A DNA stretch of 64,000 nt from Treponema denticola (GTDB taxonomy: Bacteria; Spirochaetota; Spirochaetia; Treponematales; Treponemataceae): the NCBI RefSeq assembly GCF_024181405.1, contig NZ_CP051302.1:1-64000 (forward strand), read 5' to 3'. Within the stretch, counting starts at the first letter, position 1. Each line of letters opens with the position of its first letter. This document shows, piece after piece, positions 35,694 through 49,789 of this stretch. Under the pieces are notes generated by a model. It had not been told where the DNA came from, did no database searches, and was given only the letters and a program-made list of their open reading frames with translations. Both the position numbers and the translations under genes were made by a program.

Positions 35694-37313
35694 ATGAAAG
35701 GTAGAAAATTATTTTTGTCGGCAGCATTGGTGCTGCTTTTTTTTGCTTGCGGGGGCAATAAGAAAATTGGTGAGCCTAAAGCCGTTACGGCTTCATTGGG
35801 TGCGGAGCCGAGTATTTTGGATGCCGCAAAGGCTTCAGACAGGTACTCTTTTATAATATTGGACTATATAACCGAAAATTTGACCGATATTTTAACTGAA
35901 GATAATGGGGAGATAAAAATTCTTCCGGGCCTTGCCGAGTCTTGGACTCATAATGCAGATTATACGGAGTGGACTTTTAAATTGCGTGAAGCCTATTGGT
36001 CTGACGGCGTAAAGATAATGGCTGAAGACTTTGTTTACGGTATTCGCCGTATCATCAATGCCGAATCTGCCTCACCTATGGCAATGTATTATGACTATAT
36101 CAAAAATGCCCAAGATGTTTTAAAGGGTAAGCTGGACTATTCCGAAATAGGAATCAAGGCTCTTGATGAAAAAACTCTTCAAATCGTAACCGAAAATCCC
36201 ATAAAAAATCTTCATGAATTTGCCGCAAAAATTCCTCCGCAAAGGGAAGATATTATAAAAGAATTCGGGCTATCCTACGGCAGTGAGGCCGAAAAAATAA
36301 TTTGCAGCGGGGCTTTTAAAGTAAAAACCTGGGTGCATAACAGCAAGATTGAGCTTGTTAAAAACGAAAAATTTTGGAATGCCGAAAATGTAAAAATAGA
36401 TGCTCTTACATTTAAAATAATAAATGAAGAAAATGCCGCCCTCGGGGAGCTTTTAAACGGCAGCATCGATATTGCAAATGCTTATTCTATCAGCTGGATA
36501 AACAAGCTGAAAAAAGAAAACCGCTTTGCCGAAATAAACGGAGTTGACAGCCGTGTTCAATATATTTTTATGAATCAAAAAGACAAGTTGTTTTCAAACA
36601 AAAAAATTCGCCAAGCTCTTTCGGCAAGTCTTGATCGAAAAGAAATTTGTACCGACCTGTTTGACGATATTTATAAACCGGCCTACGGTTTTGTTTCGAT
36701 CGCCACCGAGCTTGAAGGTAAAAATTACCGAACCCTTGCAGGCGAGCCGATTCAAGAATTGAAAAAAAAAGTTCCTGATCCTAAGGCTCATTTTATTGAG
36801 GGTTTAAAAGAATTGGGGTTTGGAGATGACCCTTCAAAGATAACAATTTCGATAATGTTCCCGTCAAATGAAAGCTCGAAATTTGATGAATATTTACAAA
36901 ACAGGCTTTCAAATGTTTTGGGAGTAAATGTAGAGCTTGATAAAATCGAGGGAACGGTCTTTAAAAAGCGGAATAAGAGCTTGGACTATCAAGTTGGTTT
37001 TAAATCATGGGGCGGCGGTATTGATACACCCGCCAGATATTTGGACCTTTTTTTACCCGGAAATAAAATTGTCCCGATAGGCTGGGAAAATAATGAGTAC
37101 ACCGATTTGGTTCTGCGGGCAAAAAAAAGCTCCGATTTTAGCGAAAAGCTGGAACTTTTTAAAAAAGCGGAAATGATTTTATTGGCAGAAGAATGCGGTA
37201 TTGCTCCTTACGCAAACCAAACCTATAATATCTTTATGCAAACAAAATTAAAAGGAGTTAAACAGTTTTATCCGGGAACCTACAATCTAAAATACGCCTT
37301 TATTGAGGATTGA
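35694..37313 (+). CDS. Oligopeptide-binding lipoprotein (OppA-like)
   Basis: A family 5 solute-binding protein, 539 residues, with a lipobox LLFFAC (Cys19). The body has the family marks: ASLGAEPSILDAAKA, LPGLAESWTHNADYTEWTFKL, SDGVKIMAEDFVYGIRRI and RQALSASLDRKEI. Such proteins deliver peptides to an ABC permease. No oppB, C, D or F gene is beside it, so it is either an orphan that uses a distant permease or has a separate role. The main OppA of T. denticola has been reported to bind host plasminogen and fibronectin; whether this paralogue does so is unknown. Confidence 0.9.
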   Translation: MKGRKLFLSAALVLLFFACGGNKKIGEPKAVTASLGAEPSILDAAKASDRYSFIILDYITENLTDILTEDNGEIKILPGLAESWTHNADYTEWTFKLREAYWSDGVKIMAEDFVYGIRRIINAESASPMAMYYDYIKNAQDVLKGKLDYSEIGIKALDEKTLQIVTENPIKNLHEFAAKIPPQREDIIKEFGLSYGSEAEKIICSGAFKVKTWVHNSKIELVKNEKFWNAENVKIDALTFKIINEENAALGELLNGSIDIANAYSISWINKLKKENRFAEINGVDSRVQYIFMNQKDKLFSNKKIRQALSASLDRKEICTDLFDDIYKPAYGFVSIATELEGKNYRTLAGEPIQELKKKVPDPKAHFIEGLKELGFGDDPSKITISIMFPSNESSKFDEYLQNRLSNVLGVNVELDKIEGTVFKKRNKSLDYQVGFKSWGGGIDTPARYLDLFLPGNKIVPIGWENNEYTDLVLRAKKSSDFSEKLELFKKAEMILLAEECGIAPYANQTYNIFMQTKLKGVKQFYPGTYNLKYAFIED

Positions 37314-37430
37314 CGTCTCCTACTGCTAAAAATAAGGTTAAAAGCTTATTTTAAAAATTCGGCATTTTTTGATGGACAAAAGCTATAAAATGCGTTAGCA
37401 TAGTAGTATACAATCAACACATGGAGGCTT

Positions 37431-38450
37431 ATGTTGAAGACGAAGTATATTGATTTGCCTACAATGGCAAAGTATCTTAAATCTGTCGGTGCCGAAACGG
37501 TTATTAAACGGCTTGTTCCTTATTTGGAAGAAGATTATAAAAGATGGAATGACTTTGACAAGGTTCCAAGGATGGCTCACCACAGTCCCGTAGGGGTTAT
37601 TGAGCTCATGCCGATAGGAGACTCCAAAACCTATTCTTTTAAATACGTAAACGGTCATCCCGAAAACCCTAAGCACAATTTTTTAACCGTTATGGCTATA
37701 GGAGTTTTAGCTGAAGTTTGTACAGGATTTCCTCTTCTTTTGAGTGAATTGACTTTGACAACGGCGGTTAGAACTGCCGCAACCTCGGTAATGGCTGCAA
37801 AGTATCTTGCAAAACCTAACCCTAAAAAGATGGCCTTAATAGGGAACGGCTGTCAAAGCGAATTCCAAGCTCTTGGATTTCATCATATTTTGGGGGTAGA
37901 AGAAATTTATTGTTATGATGTTGATCCTGCTGCAACAGATAAACTCATGGATAATCTTAAAGATGTAAAGGGCTTAAAGCTTATCAAATGCAGCAGCACA
38001 AAAGAGGCTTGTAAGGGGGTCGATATTATTACGACAATTACGGCCGATAAGAAAAATGCCATTATCATTACCCCCGATATGGTTGAGCCCGGTATGCACA
38101 TAAACGCTGTTGGCGGCGACTGTCCCGGAAAAACCGAGCTTGATTCAAAGGTTCTTTTTATGGGAGACGTTTATGTAGAATTTGAACCTCAGAGCCGAAT
38201 CGAGGGCGAAATTCAGCATATGGACGATAACTTTAAAGTTACCGAAATTTGGAATGTAATCAAAACAGGTAAACCCATAAACCGCAAGCCGGATGAAATT
38301 ACCATTTTTGATTCCGTAGGTTTTGCCCTTGAAGATTTTTCAATTCTTCGCTTGATGTACGATATAGCAAAGGACGAAAATGTCGGCATTCCTCAGGAAC
38401 TTGTCCCCGTTCTGAAGAACCCGAAAAACTTGTACGGTATGTTAAGATAA
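37431..38450 (+). CDS. Ornithine cyclodeaminase
   Basis: Converts ornithine to proline and ammonia using NAD, which fits the known treponemal catabolism of arginine via ornithine to proline. The 339-residue protein belongs to the OCD/mu-crystallin family. I see KYVNGHPENP near 65, the AVRTAATSVMAAKYLAKP helix, the nucleotide-binding GNGCQSEFQALGFH near 138 (the SEFQ form is typical of true cyclodeaminases) and the catalytic Asp region GGDCPGKTELD near 225. GGAGG precedes the ATG. Confidence 0.93.
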   Translation: MLKTKYIDLPTMAKYLKSVGAETVIKRLVPYLEEDYKRWNDFDKVPRMAHHSPVGVIELMPIGDSKTYSFKYVNGHPENPKHNFLTVMAIGVLAEVCTGFPLLLSELTLTTAVRTAATSVMAAKYLAKPNPKKMALIGNGCQSEFQALGFHHILGVEEIYCYDVDPAATDKLMDNLKDVKGLKLIKCSSTKEACKGVDIITTITADKKNAIIITPDMVEPGMHINAVGGDCPGKTELDSKVLFMGDVYVEFEPQSRIEGEIQHMDDNFKVTEIWNVIKTGKPINRKPDEITIFDSVGFALEDFSILRLMYDIAKDENVGIPQELVPVLKNPKNLYGMLR

Positions 38451-38476
38451 CCTTTACCACATTATAGTTTCTAACG

Positions 38477-38515
38477 AAAGGCTTAAAACTTTTATAAGTT
38501 TTAAGCCTTTTTCTT
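38477..38515 (+). terminator. Intrinsic terminator after ornithine cyclodeaminase
   Basis: AAAGGCTTAAAACT (38477-38490) pairs perfectly with AGTTTTAAGCCTTT (38497-38510) around a short loop and is followed by a T-rich run, 27 bases after the stop codon. Confidence 0.85.
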
Positions 38516-38533
38516 ATTCGTGCGGAGGGTTTA

Positions 38534-38559
38534 ATACCCCGACGCTTGCGTCGGGGTAT
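38534..38559. repeat. GC-rich perfect palindrome
   Basis: ATACCCCGACGC and GCGTCGGGGTAT are perfect inverted copies around TT in an otherwise A+T-rich gap. It stands out in base composition and may be a dispersed intergenic repeat or a second, T-run-less hairpin; one copy is in this window. Confidence 0.7.
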
Positions 38560-38610
38560 GTTGATTTAATTTAGCCTAAAAACAAATTTTTTTATGCCGA
38601 TATACTGGAT

Positions 38611-39702
38611 ATGGATATCATAACTTATTCGGATGCAGTGCATCATAACAATAGATCGTATCATAATAATAGATATAGAAAGCCGAATACCGTAAAAAAG
38701 AGCAGACTTAGCTCTAGGGATGAATCTTTGATTGTTTTCGGGCTCTTTGCTATGCTCACGGCAGGATTCCTATTTTTCTATTTCCCGATTTTAAAGCTTA
38801 ATTGGGGGCTTTCATCAATAAGGTCTATATCATTTTGGGAAGAGCCTTCATCTATAAATGCAATGCGTCAATATACCATGCCTTCTTCCGAGATTGTAAA
38901 AGAGGATGACCTTCCTCATTCGGAAACTGCAGAAGGTGTCCCTTTTTCTCCTGCTGATGTACCGGATTTTATTACTGCCGTCGATTTTGAAGAATATATG
39001 GTTTCAAAGGGAGATACGGTAAGCGGTATTATTCAAAAATTCGGCCTTAAAAATTTAGGGACCCTTCTTTCAGTAAACGGAATAAGCAGTGCAAAGAAGT
39101 TAAGGATAGGGCAAAAGCTAATTATTCCTTCGATTGACGGGCTTATTTATACGGCCGTAAAGGGCGATTCCTTGAGCTCTATTGCCGGTAAATTTAACCT
39201 GTCTATCAATGCAATCTTGGATGCAAATGATCTTGAAAATCAGACGGTAACTGTAGGACAAAAGCTTTTTATTCCGGGAGCAATGATGAGCTCCTTTGAG
39301 CTTAAAAAGGCCTTGGGCGAGCTCTTTATTTATCCTGTGATTGGAAGGCTTACTTCGCCGTTTGGCTACAGAAGAGATCCTTTTACCGGAAGGAAGAGTT
39401 TTCACACAGGTATCGATATTGCATCTCCTACAGGAACTCCTATTAAGCTGACTCTCGACGGTACGGTTTCTTATACAGGTTATTCTGCCGTTTATGGTAA
39501 TTATGTTATAGTTACTCATTCGGGCGGTTATCAGTCAATGTATGGGCATATGAATTCGATAAAGGTAAGGAGAGGCCAAATTCTAAATCAGGGCGGTATT
39601 ATCGGAACTGTAGGAAATACGGGAAGATCTACGGGCCCTCATGTCCACTTTTCCGTATATAAAGACGGAAAACTCATTAATCCATTAACCGTATTAAAGT
39701 AA
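38611..39702 (+). CDS. LysM / M23 peptidase-family cell-wall protein
   Basis: A 363-residue envelope protein. After a basic cytoplasmic start there is one membrane helix (about 43-62, IVFGLFAMLTAGFLFFYFPI). Two LysM repeats follow (about 128-170, YMVSKGDTVSGIIQKF, and 178-221, YTAVKGDSLSSIAGKF), then an M23 peptidase domain (about 245-355) with the metal ligands in FHTGIDIASP and GPHVHFSVY. It should bind peptidoglycan and cleave cross-links in the periplasm. All zinc ligands (H, D and HxH) are seen, so it may be active, not just an EnvC/NlpD-type activator. Confidence 0.9.
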   Translation: MDIITYSDAVHHNNRSYHNNRYRKPNTVKKSRLSSRDESLIVFGLFAMLTAGFLFFYFPILKLNWGLSSIRSISFWEEPSSINAMRQYTMPSSEIVKEDDLPHSETAEGVPFSPADVPDFITAVDFEEYMVSKGDTVSGIIQKFGLKNLGTLLSVNGISSAKKLRIGQKLIIPSIDGLIYTAVKGDSLSSIAGKFNLSINAILDANDLENQTVTVGQKLFIPGAMMSSFELKKALGELFIYPVIGRLTSPFGYRRDPFTGRKSFHTGIDIASPTGTPIKLTLDGTVSYTGYSAVYGNYVIVTHSGGYQSMYGHMNSIKVRRGQILNQGGIIGTVGNTGRSTGPHVHFSVYKDGKLINPLTVLK

Positions 39703-39711
39703 GAATTACAT

Positions 39712-39744
39712 AAAAAAAGCAGGACGTGTCCTCACACGTCCTGC
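39712..39744 (-). terminator. Intrinsic terminator of the minus-strand glutaredoxin operon
   Basis: GCAGGACGTGT (39719-39729) and ACACGTCCTGC (39734-39744) are perfect 11-bp arms around a 4-base loop. The A7 run at 39712-39718 gives a T run on the minus strand, so it terminates transcripts from the glutaredoxin-like gene. The gap 39745-39818 holds a further weaker inverted pair (ACCAACC/GGTTGGT). Confidence 0.85.
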
Positions 39745-39818
39745 AAGATTGTATTTAGGATCAACCTAAATACCAACCGGCTAAGATACATGACTTAGAG
39801 CAAGAAGGTTGGTTAGCA

Positions 39819-40091
39819 TTAAGACCATTTTGATAGGTCTGCTTCTTCAACGTCGAATACAAACTCTTCACCGTCTCCAACCATCAAGCATGGGATGCCG
39901 ATCTTTCCCTCCTTTTTGAGCTGATCAAATTCAGCTCTCTCGTCCCGATATTTTAACAAAAACTTTAGATAACCCAAATCTTCAGTAATGTCAAAATAGC
40001 GGAACTTTACTCCTTTTCTTTCTAGATATTCCTTTGCAGGCCCGCAATCGGGGCATAATTTACTACCGAATAAAAATAATTGCTTTTTCAT
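39819..40091 (-). CDS. Glutaredoxin-like thiol protein (CPDC)
   Basis: A 90-residue single-domain protein with the active site CPDC (Cys13, Cys16) after the first strand (KKQLFLFGSKL). The family cis-proline is in GIGIPCLMV-like form (KIGIPCLMVGDG near 65), with an extra Cys beside it. The length and fold fit a glutaredoxin, acting in thiol-disulphide exchange in the cytoplasm. Both active-site positions are normal Cys codons, not selenocysteine. It begins 3 bases after the end of the upstream hypothetical gene on the same strand, so the two are co-transcribed. Confidence 0.85.
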   Translation of the reverse strand: MKKQLFLFGSKLCPDCGPAKEYLERKGVKFRYFDITEDLGYLKFLLKYRDERAEFDQLKKEGKIGIPCLMVGDGEEFVFDVEEADLSKWS

Positions 40092-40094
40092 AGT

Positions 40095-41807
40095 TTAGTA
40101 CCCATCCGACATCTGGCGATTTAAGTCTCTTTGACAAAGCTCTTGATATACCAAGGCTCTGTCCTTAAGTTTTGCCTTAATTGGATCGGAAAAGGGCATG
40201 TACCTCCAAAATACTTCTCTAACTTCCTTGTCTAATTTTTGAATGCCTTCGCTTTCTTTTATCATCCAAGTTATATAATCCTGAATAAAATATTCTTTTA
40301 TGTCACCTTTTAGTTTTTGGTTTTGGAACCATTGATAATAATTGCCGGTCAGGCCTTCTTCCATCCAATAGTAGGAAGCTTTTTCCTTTGCAACCTGCCA
40401 GCGTAAATCTGCAGTAGCCATTAAGAGGGAAACTTTAAGGCTTTTAGGATACATCGGGATTACTATTCTGCCTCTACTTGTAACCCTGTTATAGCGGTCA
40501 AAAGGTTCCCAGCAAAAGCCTATATCTCCATAAGTCGGAACCAATATGACAAAGGGAGGAATCCTGTTTAATTGATTTTTATATTGTCGGCAATAGGCTT
40601 GCACGTCTATATCTTCAAGCCATTTCATTTCTCTTAAAATGTTCTCGCGAGTTCCCAATTCTTTTGAAGAGCTTCTAAAATATTCACGGGATAGGATTGG
40701 AAAATGATTACCTTTGCGTCCGCAGGTCATTTTTGCCATCTGCTTAACAGTATCGAATTCTCCTTCGGCCCCGGACATATTGGTCGTGATTCCTCCGGAA
40801 GCATCAGCCTTCTCCCTCAAGCTGCGTACATCTGCATCGGCTTCTTTATAATCTGAAATACAGTTTTGTAATTCTTTGTCGAAATTGAGCAGTTTTTTCA
40901 GCCTTTCGTTTATTTGCATGATTTGCTGTTTTTGCGATTCCGAATAAGGCGATTTTACATTGGAAAAATTTGCCAGCATATCATGAGAGAACATGCTGTC
41001 AATTTGTTGTTTTATTGAGTCTTCATAGCGGCTGATTTCTTCCGATTTTGCTCTCAGCAAATTATCGGCAGTTTGGAGTTTCCCCTTTGCCTTTTCTAAA
41101 AGCTGATTAAATCTTGAATTATCGTCTCTTTTTGAAATTTTAACTTCGTCTGTTGCCGAAGGGTTGATTTTTCCTATTCCGATTTCTCTGAACCACTCAT
41201 CCAAATAATAGACTGCCTCACAATATTTATTTTCGTCTATTACTTTTGCAAACATATCTTTTTGTTCTGTGGTTAAAAGCGTAGGGAGAACAAGTCCGTA
41301 TCTTACTGCATATTGTTTTTCTTTTGAAGATTTTCCTGAGGCTATTTTCATGACCATGTCGGAAACAAGATTCCAATAGGCCGATTCGACTTGCTGTCTG
41401 AATACGGTTCGGTCTTTAGGGTCAGTAGTCGTTAAAAATTTGGTAAGGGAGGTATGAAGACGCTGGGCATTTTCGCCTTCACCTTTTAGAACAGCCTTGT
41501 AAAACTCTGCAGTATCAAATAATGTATGGGGGGTATCGGAAAAAAACTTTTCAACTTTTTCAAAATGCGTTAATGTAAGATCCGGTTCGCTCGGATCCCG
41601 CTTTGCTTCTCCTCTGGCTTCAGGAGCCATGGAAAACATCGTATCTCTGCTTAAACCGCCGGCTTTAATATCGGGGAATGGAGCTCTTTGACCGACATCA
41701 AAGTCAAAACCGGAAGAAACCGGAGGAGGCTGCACTGACGTATCACCAGAAGGCATTACTACATCTTTGAGAAGTTCATCAAGATCTATTTCAGTTGTCG
41801 AATCCAC
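40095..41807 (-). CDS. Spirochaete hypothetical protein (570 aa)
   Basis: I recognise no family. The 570-residue protein has no signal peptide and no membrane helix. The first 75 residues are Pro/Asp-rich and probably disordered. The middle (about 235-345) is Lys/Glu/Gln-rich and likely a coiled coil (EEISRYEDSIKQQI and a KLLNFDKELQN stretch). The last 200 residues are a Trp/Tyr-rich folded region (ILVPTYGDIGFCWEPFDRYN, then SYYWMEEGLTGNYYQWFQ). Cytosolic scaffolding is possible but unproven. It precedes the glutaredoxin-like gene and lies behind tRNA-Ala. Confidence 0.6.
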   Translation of the reverse strand: MDSTTEIDLDELLKDVVMPSGDTSVQPPPVSSGFDFDVGQRAPFPDIKAGGLSRDTMFSMAPEARGEAKRDPSEPDLTLTHFEKVEKFFSDTPHTLFDTAEFYKAVLKGEGENAQRLHTSLTKFLTTTDPKDRTVFRQQVESAYWNLVSDMVMKIASGKSSKEKQYAVRYGLVLPTLLTTEQKDMFAKVIDENKYCEAVYYLDEWFREIGIGKINPSATDEVKISKRDDNSRFNQLLEKAKGKLQTADNLLRAKSEEISRYEDSIKQQIDSMFSHDMLANFSNVKSPYSESQKQQIMQINERLKKLLNFDKELQNCISDYKEADADVRSLREKADASGGITTNMSGAEGEFDTVKQMAKMTCGRKGNHFPILSREYFRSSSKELGTRENILREMKWLEDIDVQAYCRQYKNQLNRIPPFVILVPTYGDIGFCWEPFDRYNRVTSRGRIVIPMYPKSLKVSLLMATADLRWQVAKEKASYYWMEEGLTGNYYQWFQNQKLKGDIKEYFIQDYITWMIKESEGIQKLDKEVREVFWRYMPFSDPIKAKLKDRALVYQELCQRDLNRQMSDGY

Positions 41808-41862
41808 CGATTAAACCACCTTAATTAAACCAATAAGTCGGAAAACTAATAACTTTAAACAT

Positions 41863-41935
<73 letters not shown>

Positions 41936-42000
41936 ATCAACATGTGCTGATTATATCAATAAAATGAATAGTATGTCAAGGGTATTTTAAGAATATCTTG

Positions 42001-43176
42001 TTATTTATCAAAAATAATTATATCGGTTATTTTTTTCTTTAAACCTTCAAGACCCTGTCCCGTCTTAACCGAAATCTCGACGGCTTCGGGATAACGCTCT
42101 TTTAAGTTTAGTAATTGAGCCTCATCAAAAACTTCATCCATTTTGTTTATTGCGATTATAGAAGGTTTATCACTGCAAGAAAGCTCGTCTAAGACCTTTT
42201 TTGTTACTTCAAGACATTCAGGCATTGCAGGATGGGCTGCATCGCATACTATGATTAAAAAATCTGCAAGGGCGGCTTCTTCCAAGGTCGAGTGGAAGGC
42301 ATCAATCAGCTGGTGAGGCAGATTACTTACAAAGCCTACGGTGTCGGTCAATAAAATTTGAATATTTTTTTCGCCCGTTTGTAAAAAAACTTTTCTGGTT
42401 TCGGCATCAAGGGTGGCAAAAAGCTTGTCTTCGGTAAATACTTCCGCTCCCGAAAGTTTTTTTAAAAGGGAGGATTTTCCGGCATTTGTGTAGCCTACGA
42501 TAGCCCCTATTTTTTTATCCCCGTTTAAGCGGGTTTTACGCTGTTCACTCCTTTGAAGTCTTACCCGTTCCACCTCTTTTTTGAGCTTGGCAATGTCGGT
42601 TTTTAAGCGTCTTCTGTCAAGTTCCAGCTTTTTTTCGCCCGCACCTCTGGAAGCTCCTCTTGTTCCTTTTGCCCCGCCTCTTTGTTGGGCAAGGCTAGTC
42701 CATCTTCTGGTAAGGCGTGGCATAGAATATTCTAAACGGGCGAGTTCAGCCTGCAAGACGGCCTCCCTCGTTTGAGCCCTGTCCGCAAATATTTGGATAA
42801 TAACCTCGGAGCGGTCTATAACGCAGGTGTTAAGGGCTGCTTCAAGGTTTCGCTGAATGCGGGGGCTTACCGCACTGTTAAAGACAACAAGATCGGCTCT
42901 TTCTTCTTCGATCGCTTGAGCAATTTTTTCAAGCTGTCCCGAGCCTACAAGAGTTGCAGGGTTTTCTTTTGCTATTCTAAAACGGAGGGAGGATATGGGT
43001 TTTAAAAAGATAGTTTCAACAAGACTTTTCAGCTCCTTTTCTTCTATTTCTTTTAGGGCTTCCGCACTTTTTTCCTGCAAGGAGGAGCGGCTTATATAAG
43101 AGTTTGAGGTCGGCCCTGAAAATATATCCGTAAAAATAAGTAAGGCCTTTTTTGTTTCGTTATCGGTTATATACAT
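42001..43176 (-). CDS. hflX: Ribosome-associated GTPase HflX
   Basis: HflX splits stalled ribosomes under stress. The 391-residue length fits. The N-terminal HflX domain (about 30-190) has DLVVFNSAVSPRIQRNLE and VIDRSEVIIQIFADRAQTREA; a glycine-rich loop (QRGGAKGTRGASRGAGEKKLE) and a coiled coil follow; the GTPase domain has G1 GYTNAGKSSLL, G3 DTVGFV and G4 NKMD. It has no close operon partner. In the window it reads toward tRNA-Ala. Confidence 0.95.
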   Translation of the reverse strand: MYITDNETKKALLIFTDIFSGPTSNSYISRSSLQEKSAEALKEIEEKELKSLVETIFLKPISSLRFRIAKENPATLVGSGQLEKIAQAIEEERADLVVFNSAVSPRIQRNLEAALNTCVIDRSEVIIQIFADRAQTREAVLQAELARLEYSMPRLTRRWTSLAQQRGGAKGTRGASRGAGEKKLELDRRRLKTDIAKLKKEVERVRLQRSEQRKTRLNGDKKIGAIVGYTNAGKSSLLKKLSGAEVFTEDKLFATLDAETRKVFLQTGEKNIQILLTDTVGFVSNLPHQLIDAFHSTLEEAALADFLIIVCDAAHPAMPECLEVTKKVLDELSCSDKPSIIAINKMDEVFDEAQLLNLKERYPEAVEISVKTGQGLEGLKKKITDIIIFDK

Positions 43177-43196
43177 GCGGTAAAGCTCCTTTATTA

Positions 43197-43610
43197 TTAA
43201 ATTGGTTTCTCAAGTAAATCTAAAATTTGACGCGGTGTTACAACAAATGTTTCCATAGGAAAGTGTTTTATATTACCGGTGATCAAATAAGTTTCAAGAT
43301 TTTTTCTAGCACTTAGTGTAACAGCATAAAAAACAATGTCTTTTGGGTCAGGCATAGGATCTAAAACATTTATCCCATCTATTTTTAAGCCTATTTTTTG
43401 TATTGCATTAACCGCAATATTGACAGCTTCCTTAGGAAAGCAAAATTTTGGACGGGACAACACAGCAAAATATTCGCTTATAATTTCTTCATTATAAATT
43501 GGGATGATTTTGCCTGCATACATATAGTTAATCACAAAACGAGGAATAGAATTTTCTTTTAAAAATGCAGAAACAAGAACATTTGTATCAATTACGGCGT
43601 ACAGCGGCAC
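43197..43610 (-). CDS. PIN-domain toxin of a RelB-PIN pair
   Basis: A PIN-family ribonuclease with the catalytic Asp in YAVIDTNVLVSAFL and the conserved acidic residues in EEIISEYFAVLSRPKF and DPMPDPKDIVFYAVTL. I choose the GTG at 43610: AAAAGGAAA lies just upstream and the GTG starts 1 base after the antitoxin stop. Longer in-frame starts (ATG 43634, 43643) would overlap the antitoxin gene and are less likely. The 137-residue length is normal for VapC-like PIN toxins of the COG1569 type. Overlap or near-overlap with the antitoxin gene suggests coupled translation. Confidence 0.85.
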   Translation of the reverse strand: MPLYAVIDTNVLVSAFLKENSIPRFVINYMYAGKIIPIYNEEIISEYFAVLSRPKFCFPKEAVNIAVNAIQKIGLKIDGINVLDPMPDPKDIVFYAVTLSARKNLETYLITGNIKHFPMETFVVTPRQILDLLEKPI

Positions 43611-43611
43611 T

Positions 43612-43923
43612 CTATTTTCCTTTTCGTGCTGCATCGATTTCATTATTAATTTCCTCAATGCTCATTTCGGAAACGCCATAAATTGCTGCACTTTTAGACA
43701 TAGACTGCATTGCTGAAAGAATATCCGGAGGGATTTCTTTTTTTATTAAAGTTTGTTTGGTATTTTCCAGTTTCATATTAAAAGGAATCCCATTTTCAGC
43801 AACACTACGCTTAAAAAATATACGTACGGCTGTGGATAAGTCTAATCCTAACTGCTCATAAACAGCAGTCACATCATCTTTCAGTTTCTCATCAACCCTA
43901 ATTTGAACTAATGTACTTGCCAT
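43612..43923 (-). CDS. RelB/DinJ-family antitoxin
   Basis: A 103-residue protein with the ribbon-helix-helix opening STLVQIRVDEKLKDDVTAVYEQLGLDLSTAVRIF, the hallmark of RelB/DinJ antitoxins (the phrase DLSTAVRIFFKRSV is typical). It should bind the toxin and repress the promoter as a dimer. The last 20 residues (MSIEEINNEIDAARKGK) are the usual flexible C-terminal tail. Its partner is a PIN toxin, not the usual YafQ/RelE-type toxin, so the pairing is a mixed one. Confidence 0.88.
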   Translation of the reverse strand: MASTLVQIRVDEKLKDDVTAVYEQLGLDLSTAVRIFFKRSVAENGIPFNMKLENTKQTLIKKEIPPDILSAMQSMSKSAAIYGVSEMSIEEINNEIDAARKGK

Positions 43924-44019
43924 ACTTACCCCCTCATAATATTATAATACAAAATATTTTTTTTGCAAGTACAATGTAATGATAAAATACTAAAATTATC
44001 TGATAATACTTTTGATGTT

Positions 44020-44478
44020 TTATAATTTTTGGATCATTATCAGACAAGGATTCCACTCATCCCAGAGTGTGGGAAAAACTTCTAATTTTTTAAATCCTTG
44101 TTTTTTATAAAAGGCTATTGTTTGGTCATATTCTTTATAATGACCTTCATCTACTGTTTTTACCTGTATATAATCATATTTAGTTGAAGCAAATTTTTTC
44201 AGTTCATTAAATAATAATGTGCCGATTCCCTTATTGTGATATATTTTTTTTACTCCCATACAATGCACATCAGCACAATCAGGGCTTGATTCGGTTAATG
44301 TTATAAACCCGATAATTTCATCATTTTCCTTCGCTGCCCATAAATCCAATTCTTTTGAATCATTGATATATTCTTTTGTACTTTCAGGTAATCCGAACCA
44401 TTCCGGTAAATCCGTCAAAACTTCTTCGACAATTTTTGCTTTTTCGTCTTTGTTTTCTATTTTTATAATTTTTATCAT
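44020..44478 (-). CDS. GNAT-family N-acetyltransferase
   Basis: A 152-residue acyl-CoA transferase. The acetyl-CoA-binding motif A is in VKKIYHNKGIGTLLFNEL (the R/Q-x-x-G-x-G/A pattern, here Lys-Asn-Lys-Gly-Ile-Gly), preceded by a strand (DVHCMGV). The C-terminal part has the Tyr-rich FYKKQGFKKLEVF motif usual in GNAT. The substrate is unknown. ATG 44478 has AGGAG 6 bases upstream; the TTG two codons earlier does not fit it. Not obviously linked to its neighbours. Confidence 0.85.
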   Translation of the reverse strand: MIKIIKIENKDEKAKIVEEVLTDLPEWFGLPESTKEYINDSKELDLWAAKENDEIIGFITLTESSPDCADVHCMGVKKIYHNKGIGTLLFNELKKFASTKYDYIQVKTVDEGHYKEYDQTIAFYKKQGFKKLEVFPTLWDEWNPCLIMIQKL

Positions 44479-44652
44479 AAACAACTCCTATTTTTTACCG
44501 GTATATTACCTTAAAGTGCAGTTTAAGTCTAGCAGAGAATGATGAAAAAGTAATAAGCTTTTAAAACATCCCCGAAACTAAAAGATGCAGCAGCCATTCA
44601 GCGGCAGCCTTTTAACCATTGTAAGGTACTATTAAAATAACTAAAATAGTGC

Positions 44653-44658
44653 TATAAT
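44653..44658 (+). promoter_or_regulatory. Candidate -10 box of the hsd operon
   Basis: A perfect TATAAT 43 bases before hsdR, within a symmetrical stretch ACTATT...AATAGT (44629-44650) that could be an operator. No good -35 box is present, so an activator or a different sigma factor may be needed. Weak. Confidence 0.35.
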
Positions 44659-44700
44659 TGTTCCTATAGTTTTGGGATATGAGAACATTAGGATATATTT

Positions 44701-49762
<5,062 letters not shown>

Positions 49763-49789
49763 TAATGGCAGTTACAGGGAGATTATAAC

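Noticed and set aside
39819..40091. Selenocysteine-containing glutaredoxin, since T. denticola makes selenoproteins
   Set aside because: Both active-site positions are ordinary Cys codons and no in-frame TGA is present.
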